Source: Deinococcus aquatilis DSM 23025 | Lineage (GTDB): Bacteria; Deinococcota; Deinococci; Deinococcales; Deinococcaceae | Length of the DNA: 64,000 nt | Assembly (NCBI RefSeq): GCF_000378445.1 | Contig: NZ_KB899714.1 | Span: 22,792 to 86,791, forward strand | Reading direction: 5' to 3' | In this document: in pieces, positions 58,003 to 64,000 of the stretch | How positions within the stretch are numbered: the stretch's first letter is position 1 | Layout: every line of letters starts with the position of its first letter | Program-made: the position numbers and the translations under genes | Notes under the pieces: generated by a model | Told to the model about the DNA's origin: nothing | What the model saw: only the letters and a program-made list of their open reading frames with translations | Database searches by the model: none

Positions 58003-58031
58003 ATTAAAGGAGAGATGTGTCTAGAAGTCAA
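58003..58031 (-). promoter_or_regulatory. Promoter of the TetR gene
   Basis: Minus strand TTGACT (58031-58026), 17-base spacer, TTTAAT (58008-58003), six bases to the GTG. Confidence 0.7.
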
Positions 58032-58055
58032 GGTAAAATCTCGCCTGGACACAGG

Positions 58056-58084
58056 TTGACATACTTACCCGAAGTTAGTAAGGT
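58056..58084 (+). promoter_or_regulatory. SDR promoter with operator-like repeat
   Basis: TTGACA (58056-58061), 17-base spacer, TAAGGT (58079-58084). CTTAC-N9-GTAAG (58064-58082) lies between the boxes and fits a TetR operator. Confidence 0.7.
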
Positions 58085-58126
58085 TTTAATTACCGGGGGT
58101 CATTCAGACTTCCCAGAGGAGAAGAC

Positions 58127-58972
58127 ATGACCCAGACCCCGCAGACCCAGGCCCATTCTGACCAGTTCCCGTCCACCCAACCCGCCACCGCTCTGATTAC
58201 GGGCGCAAGCGGCGGCATCGGCGAGGCCATCGCGCGGCAGCTTGCGGCACGCGGCGCACACCTGATTCTGGTAGCCCGCAGCGAGGGCAAAATGCAGGCG
58301 CTGGCGCAGGAACTGAGCGCCAAACACGGCATTCAGGCCCAGGTGATCGCGCTAGACCTGACCCGCCCCGATGCAGGCGAGGTGCTGGAACGCGAAGTTT
58401 CGGCCCGCCAACTGACGGTAGACATTCTGGTCAACAATGCCGGGTTCGGCGGTTTCAGCGAATTCTGGACGCAGGACGCGGGCGAAATCAACCGCATGGT
58501 GGCCGTGAACATCGCCGCCCTCACCGATCTGACCCGCCGTTTCCTGCCCGCGATGGTGGCGCGTGGACGCGGGCGAGTGCTGAATGTAGCCTCGACCGCC
58601 GCGTTTATGTCGGGGCCACTGATGGCCGTGTATTACGCCTCCAAAGCGTATGTGCTCAGTTTCAGCGAGGCCGTGAACGAGGAACTGCGCGGCACAGGCG
58701 TCAGCGTCACGGCGCTGTGCCCCGGCCCGGTCGAAACTGGATTTCAGGACGCCGCCAGCCTGGGCGAGAGCAAATTGATGAGCGCCGGTGTCCGTATGGC
58801 GATGCTCAGTGCCGATGAAGTCGCCAGGCTGGGCGTGAATGCCATGTTGCGCAGTCAGGCCGTACTGGTCGCAGGCGGCCTCAACCGTGTACAGACCCTG
58901 ATGCCCCGCCTGTTACCCCGCGCTGCGATGACCCGCCTGCTGGCGCGGATACAGGCGCGGAAGGAGGTCTGA
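58127..58972 (+). CDS. Short-chain dehydrogenase/reductase
   Basis: A 281-residue classical SDR. Cofactor motif TGASGGIGEA (about 24-33), NNAG (NAG at about 105), catalytic Ser in NVASTAAF and YxxxK in YYASKAYVLSF (about 167-172) are all present. Substrate is undetermined. GAGGAG precedes the ATG. The divergent TetR gene likely regulates it through the promoter between them. Confidence 0.92.
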   Translation: MTQTPQTQAHSDQFPSTQPATALITGASGGIGEAIARQLAARGAHLILVARSEGKMQALAQELSAKHGIQAQVIALDLTRPDAGEVLEREVSARQLTVDILVNNAGFGGFSEFWTQDAGEINRMVAVNIAALTDLTRRFLPAMVARGRGRVLNVASTAAFMSGPLMAVYYASKAYVLSFSEAVNEELRGTGVSVTALCPGPVETGFQDAASLGESKLMSAGVRMAMLSADEVARLGVNAMLRSQAVLVAGGLNRVQTLMPRLLPRAAMTRLLARIQARKEV

Positions 58973-58979
58973 GGGTCAA

Positions 58980-59022
58980 GGGCCGTCTCGGGATCTAACA
59001 GCCCGATAAGACAGGACGGCCC
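58980..59022 (+). terminator. Hairpin after SDR gene
   Basis: GGGCCGTC/GACGGCCC (58980-58987, 59015-59022) with an inner CGGG/CCCG stem; no clear T-run. Confidence 0.4.
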
Positions 59023-59136
59023 GTAGTGCAAAGGCTGTAGGACAGGGCAAAAACCCAATCTCCTCACACCTCAGACCCGTCCGCTCTCTGGCCCAATGAA
59101 CACTTGCCCGAGCAGGCGCGTGCGACAATAAAAATG

Positions 59137-60099
59137 ATGACGGATTCAGCTTCCAGCCCAGATCACCTCCGCACTACCTCCGGCAGCCCCAAACAGGGCA
59201 AAGCCGCGCAGACCCATTCCGGGTTTGTGGCGATTGTCGGCAAACCCAACGTGGGCAAAAGCACCCTGATGAACTCCTTTCTGGGCACCAAAGTTGCGCC
59301 CACCAGCCCCCGCCCGCAGACCACACGGCGCGGCGTGCGCGGCATCCATTCGTCGGGCGACCGCCAACTGGTGTTCGTGGATACGCCGGGGCTGCACAAG
59401 CCCAAAGACGCGCTGGGCAAGTACATGAACCACGAGGTTCACAGTGCGCTGGCCGATGTGGACGCTGTGGTCTGGGTTGTAGACCTGCGCCACCCGCCCA
59501 CCGACGAGGATCAGTTGGTGGCCCGGCAGGTGCGCGAATTGCCCAAACCCCTATTTTTGGTGGGCAACAAGACCGACGTGGCAAAGTACCCCGAAGAAGC
59601 CATGAAGCTCTACCGTGCGCTGCTGGAAGGCCGCACCCACGACACCAGCGAAACGGTGCTCAGCGCCCAGAACAATCCTCAGGCTGTGGCGACCCTGCGC
59701 GAGCAACTGCTGGACATCCTGCCCGAAAACCCCTTCTTCTATCCCCTCGGCGCGGCCAGCGACCAGACGCGGGAAATGTGGGCCGCCGAGATTATTCGCG
59801 AAGAAGCCATGAAAAAGCTGCGCGATGAGTTGCCCTACGCCGTTGCCACCCGCGTGAACAGTTGGACGGAACGTGAAGACGGTCTGCAACGCATCGAGGG
59901 TGAGATCGTGGTGGAAAAGAACGCCCACAAGGGCATGGTGATCGGTGCAGGCGGCAAGCAACTGCGTGAAATCGGTCAGGCGGCCCGCAAGCAACTGGAA
60001 GTCTTCCTGAGCCGCAAGGTATTTCTGGGCCTCGAAGTCATCGTGATTCCCGGCTGGCGTGAGGACGAAGAAGCCCTGCGCGAACTGGGCTACGAGTAA
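59137..60099 (+). CDS. era: GTPase Era
   Basis: Ras-like GTPase needed for 30S ribosome maturation. G1 is [10 protein letters not shown]2/switch region includes [13 protein letters not shown]3 DTPG, G4 NKTD. The C-terminal KH domain has [23 protein letters not shown]. Length of about 320 residues is normal, with a ~30-residue N-terminal extension. GACAAT lies seven bases before ATG 59137; ATG 59134 is adjacent and equally possible. Confidence 0.96.
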   Translation: MTDSASSPDHLRTTSGSPKQGKAAQTHSGFVAIVGKPNVGKSTLMNSFLGTKVAPTSPRPQTTRRGVRGIHSSGDRQLVFVDTPGLHKPKDALGKYMNHEVHSALADVDAVVWVVDLRHPPTDEDQLVARQVRELPKPLFLVGNKTDVAKYPEEAMKLYRALLEGRTHDTSETVLSAQNNPQAVATLREQLLDILPENPFFYPLGAASDQTREMWAAEIIREEAMKKLRDELPYAVATRVNSWTEREDGLQRIEGEIVVEKNAHKGMVIGAGGKQLREIGQAARKQLEVFLSRKVFLGLEVIVIPGWREDEEALRELGYE

Positions 60100-60106
60100 G
60101 GCTTAA

Positions 60107-60307
60107 TTGGTTCAGAAGAGTCGCGCCCGCTTTGTCGCCAAAGCCATTCCCGGCGAGGGCTGGCGAGTCTGGAACCGCAAAACGGAGCGTTGGTGGGGAG
60201 AACTCTGCAAGGAATATCCCGCCACGTTCCTGACTGAACTGAACGGGCCAAAGCGTTCGCCCGAACTCGTCACCCTGATTAAGCGAACCCGCAAGCCACG
60301 CCGATAA
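60107..60307 (+). CDS. Small basic hypothetical protein after era
   Basis: A 66-residue Arg/Lys/Trp-rich protein (VQKSRARFVAKAIPGEGWRVWNRKTERWWG), likely nucleic-acid binding by charge. It starts at TTG 60107, eight bases after the era stop, with no strong ribosome site. It is unrecognised; coding potential looks fair. Confidence 0.5.
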   Translation: MVQKSRARFVAKAIPGEGWRVWNRKTERWWGELCKEYPATFLTELNGPKRSPELVTLIKRTRKPRR

Positions 60308-60371
60308 AGCTGGCTTGCTTTTGCATCCCCGCATACGGCACATAGCCCCCGCCTATGCTGCACTGCCCAGC

Positions 60372-61010
60372 ATGACCACACTGATTATTGGGGCCACAGG
60401 CGGAATTGGCGCGGCGATGGCACGGGCAATGGCAGGCACGGACAACCTGATCCTGGCAGGCCGGGATGAAGCCAAGCTGTCTGCCCTAGCTACTGAACTG
60501 GGAGCCACATCCCAGCGGGTAGACGTGGGCTTTGAAAGCCATGTGCGCTCGCTGCTGGACGGCGTGGAAAATCTAAACACGGTCATTTATGCAGCGGGCG
60601 CGGCTCTGCCTCAGCCCCTCGCTGATCTGGACGCCGCGCAGGTACGGGCCGTGTGGAACGCCAATTATTTTGGAGCCGTCTGGACGCTCAAATATGCCCT
60701 GCCCAAGCTGGCGGAAGGCGGGCGCATCTACCTGATCGGTGCAAGGCCCGAACTGGTGACGGCCAAAGGGTTTTCTCAGTACGCGGCCAGCAAGGCGGCG
60801 TTGGCGCAGGCCGTGACCATCGCCCGCCTGGAATTGCCGCGTGGTACGCAAAAAGCCATCACGCTGGTGCTGCCGCCTGCCGTAGATACGCCGCTCTGGG
60901 CGCAGGTGGGCCGCGTCCCCCGTGGAGCCATCAGCGCAGAGGCGGTAGCGCAGGCCATCCTGACCGACAGGGGCGGCGCGGCGCAGCCAGAACTGCGGGT
61001 AGAGGGCTAG
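60372..61010 (+). CDS. Short-chain dehydrogenase (compact)
   Basis: A 212-residue SDR. TTLIIGATGGIGAAM is the cofactor motif (about 2-16); NTVIYAAGA and AVDTPLW follow, and the active site is YAASKAALAQA (about 137). It is short, with the last helix trimmed. Its stop overlaps the convergent gene downstream. Upstream frame starts at 60315 are not favoured; no clear promoter. Substrate unknown. Confidence 0.85.
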   Translation: MTTLIIGATGGIGAAMARAMAGTDNLILAGRDEAKLSALATELGATSQRVDVGFESHVRSLLDGVENLNTVIYAAGAALPQPLADLDAAQVRAVWNANYFGAVWTLKYALPKLAEGGRIYLIGARPELVTAKGFSQYAASKAALAQAVTIARLELPRGTQKAITLVLPPAVDTPLWAQVGRVPRGAISAEAVAQAILTDRGGAAQPELRVEG

Positions 61011-61528
61011 ACCCCGATCAAACGCAGGTGCGCCGTGTGATGCCGGCCATGCCAGGCGTACATGGCGGCCAGCGTGTCCAGCGTATAGGTGCGGCCCTGT
61101 GCGGGGTGCGTCCACTCGCGTGCCCAATCAGCACCGTTTACGCTGTCCAGTACGGCCATGAGACGGGCGTGCAGGGCCTCCAGCAAACTCAGGCTCACCT
61201 CTGCGGGCAGGCGCGAATCGGGCAACTCGGCCCACAGGTGCTGCTCGTAGGGCTTGATCACCGGATTGATCTCGGTCAGGGTCAGCTTGACGCGCACAAA
61301 TGCGTTGAGATGGCTGTCGGCCACATGATGCACCACCTGCCGCGCCGTCCAGCCGCCTTCCCGGTAGGGCGTCTCCAAACCAGATTCGCCCAACGCAGCC
61401 ACCACCGCACGCAATTCGGCAGGCAGGGCGCGGATGGCGGCGAGGGCTTCGGCCCGCTCTGCTGGCGTCAGGATCAACGGCGTGGGCATCGGGCCAATGG
61501 GATAACGGCGGTCTGGTGCAGCAATCAT
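61007..61528 (-). CDS. YfiT/BstA-like DinB-fold protein
   Basis: A 173-residue four-helix metalloprotein resembling bacillithiol transferase BstA/YfiT. The N-terminal YPIGPMP and metal His in TARQVVHHVADSHLNAFVR (about 60-80), and C-terminal WHGRHHTAHL (about 155-164), are typical. Because Deinococcus makes bacillithiol, a thiol-transfer role is plausible. The ATG overlaps the mazG-like stop (61525-61528). The 3' end overlaps the convergent SDR by four bases. Confidence 0.9.
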   Translation of the reverse strand: MIAAPDRRYPIGPMPTPLILTPAERAEALAAIRALPAELRAVVAALGESGLETPYREGGWTARQVVHHVADSHLNAFVRVKLTLTEINPVIKPYEQHLWAELPDSRLPAEVSLSLLEALHARLMAVLDSVNGADWAREWTHPAQGRTYTLDTLAAMYAWHGRHHTAHLRLIGV

Positions 61529-61863
61529 AGGTTCTCCTTTTTGGTCCAGCGATCCGCGTCGCGTGTTTCTACCTTGGTCATCATGCGCTCAAAGCCGCGC
61601 TCCAGGCTCAGGCCGCGCTCGTTCGCCATACAGATCATGACAAAGAGCAGGTCGGCCAGTTCCAGTTCCAGGTCGCCCACATCCTCTCCTGGCTTGGGGG
61701 TTTTGCCATTCTGGTGGGCAATCACGCGGGCAATTTCTCCGGTTTCTTCGGTTAGGCGGGCCAGCATCAGTAGCGGCGGAAAATAACCTTCCTTGAACTG
61801 AGAAATATAGGCGTCTACTCGGGCGCGGGCCGCCTCGAAGGTCAGCGGAACTTCTGGATTCAT
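61525..61863 (-). CDS. MazG-like nucleotide pyrophosphohydrolase
   Basis: A 112-residue all-alpha NTP pyrophosphohydrolase. ARLTEETGEIARVIAHQNG (EExxE, about 38-55) and ELELADLLFVMICMANERG (ELAD, about 69-86) form the metal site. It removes pyrophosphate from (often non-canonical) nucleotides. It is coupled by ATGA with the BstA-like gene. TACTCT six bases upstream of the ATG (61870-61875) fixes the start. Confidence 0.92.
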   Translation of the reverse strand: MNPEVPLTFEAARARVDAYISQFKEGYFPPLLMLARLTEETGEIARVIAHQNGKTPKPGEDVGDLELELADLLFVMICMANERGLSLERGFERMMTKVETRDADRWTKKENL

Positions 61864-61869
61864 GCGGGC

Positions 61870-61875
61870 AGAGTA
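61870..61875 (-). promoter_or_regulatory. -10 box of mazG-like gene (leaderless)
   Basis: Minus strand TACTCT-GCCCGC-ATG. Confidence 0.6.
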
Positions 61876-62006
61876 CGAAAAAACCAGCCGCATGGGGGCG
61901 ACTGGCTTAAAACAGTGAGTGCATGGTGGTGAGTAGAAAGGTCGAAAGATAGGGCGCTGTTGAGTGCTGCGCTTTCCCCACTGACCACTACCCACTTCCC
62001 GCTTTT

Positions 62007-62498
62007 TTACCTCACGTACAGATAGGTTTCCTGCACGTCCCGGTCTGCGGGCGCGTAGTTGTTCAGATACTCGTTACTGGTGCGGTTCCAGCGGTTGCCG
62101 TCATAGACGCCGCCCAGCACGAGGTCGGTGGTGGGGCGCACGCGGGTAAACAGCACACGCACGCGCTGAAGGCCGCGCGGGGCCGCCACGTTGTAGGTCA
62201 CGCCGTCCTGGGCGCGGGGGAAGGTGGTGGTTCCGGCCTGCACGTAGGCGTCACGGACCAGCGCTGTGGCCGCGCCGTTGGGGTTCAGGGCCAGCAGGGT
62301 GACGTATCCGGCAGTGCGAGTGGTCACGCTGAGGCGCAGGGCTTCACCAACCACGTAGTTGCCCCCCTCACCCCGGTCAGGGCGAACGCTGGCAATCAGG
62401 TTGCTGCCGCTTCCGCTGAGGCCCAGGTTGGGGCGGACGTTGACGGTACAAGCACTCAGGGTCAAGCTGAGTGCGCCAAGCACAAGGAGGCTACGCAT
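62007..62498 (-). CDS. DUF4384 lipoprotein
   Basis: A 163-residue exported protein. Signal peptide with lipobox LSAC (Cys 17), then a DUF4384 domain (about 35-160) with [25 protein letters not shown], a common architecture in Deinococcus surface proteins. The C-terminal segment [16 protein letters not shown] is acidic and aromatic. TACACT six bases before the ATG (62505-62510) fixes the start. Function is unknown; related proteins take part in envelope or S-layer organisation. Confidence 0.85.
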   Translation of the reverse strand: MRSLLVLGALSLTLSACTVNVRPNLGLSGSGSNLIASVRPDRGEGGNYVVGEALRLSVTTRTAGYVTLLALNPNGAATALVRDAYVQAGTTTFPRAQDGVTYNVAAPRGLQRVRVLFTRVRPTTDLVLGGVYDGNRWNRTSNEYLNNYAPADRDVQETYLYVR

Positions 62499-62504
62499 AG
62501 GGTC

Positions 62505-62510
62505 AGTGTA
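62505..62510 (-). promoter_or_regulatory. -10 box of DUF4384 gene (leaderless)
   Basis: Minus strand TACACT-GACCCT-ATG. Confidence 0.6.
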
Positions 62511-62665
62511 ACGGGCGGGCCTGACAGGAATCTGAGTATGACCACCGTGTCATCTCTGAAAACCAAGAGAAACCGGTCAGATTGCGGGCAGACCAACATC
62601 GGGGTAACCCACAGAAGCCGCCCCCAATGGTCAGCTTTCATAGGGTCCAGGCGCGGGAAGCGGCG

Positions 62666-62671
62666 TAGCAT
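62666..62671 (+). promoter_or_regulatory. -10 box of ftsH
   Basis: TAGCAT-AAGGCTT-ATG, seven-base spacing. Confidence 0.5.
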
Positions 62672-62678
62672 AAGGCTT

Positions 62679-64000
<1,322 letters not shown>

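Overview
The window is GC-rich chromosomal DNA from a Deinococcus-type bacterium. I infer this from the gene families present (pheS/pheT, glyA, queG, rlmB, thyX, mscL, era, ribF, dgt, ftsH, DUF512 radical SAM, glutamine cyclotransferase, many orphan small proteins) and from the start-site architecture. A large share of genes have a TANNNT -10 box ending 5-7 bases before the start codon, so their mRNAs should be leaderless, a habit well described in Deinococcus. I cannot name the species.

Layout: 1-4.9 kb is a minus-strand pheS...pheT operon with three unrelated genes (small unknown, Nudix, small unknown) between the two synthetase subunits. It has a short leader peptide and an intrinsic terminator ahead of pheS. 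5-15 kb is plus strand: CPA-type antiporter, membrane GGDEF/EAL protein, glyA, GAF/HD-GYP protein, queG, an NTF2-like protein and glutamine cyclotransferase. 15-27.9 kb is mixed housekeeping: tmk/nif3-like, rlmB/aldose epimerase, HtrA-like protease, PadR regulator with its membrane partner, EVE protein, thyX, acyltransferase, DinB, mscL, DUF512 radical SAM, and a Sir2/KptA pair that both use NAD+. 28-36.4 kb holds an AT-rich orphan, a 900-residue DUF937/Ig-like membrane protein, a coupled uronate-dehydrogenase-like/RidA/aldo-keto reductase operon, a single-chain MNT-HEPN (MntA-HepT) fusion, acpS and a HAD phosphatase. 37-39 kb is lipB-lipA.

39.44-53.66 kb is an integrated mobile element of about 14.1 kb. 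It is bounded by perfect 77-bp direct repeats of the 3' part of a tRNA-Ile(GAU) gene. The right copy is the complete tRNA; the left copy has a broken acceptor stem. The element carries a tyrosine integrase next to the right end, a serine resolvase with possible res repeats, a GAF/PAS/GGDEF protein, VapBC, a large MmeI/YeeA-like restriction-modification fusion, a lipoprotein, an unusual SF2-like ATPase/helicase, a coiled-coil protein, an HTH + PD-(D/E)XK nuclease-like protein, and several unknowns.

53.6-64 kb returns to core chromosome: dgt, Nudix/ribF, a Yip1 protein, a divergent TetR/SDR pair, era, a second SDR, MazG/BstA-like, a DUF4384 lipoprotein, and the 5' two thirds of an ftsH running off the end.

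The most interesting items are: (1) a candidate structured non-coding RNA at about 39231-39361, beside the integration site; (2) the pheST leader peptide/attenuator and the interrupted operon; (3) the MNT-HEPN toxin-antitoxin fused in one chain; (4) the uncharacterised ATPase and nuclease genes of the tRNA-Ile element; (5) the NAD+-dependent Sir2-KptA pair, whose sirtuin lacks zinc cysteines. All assignments rest on reading motifs by eye; no database search was run.
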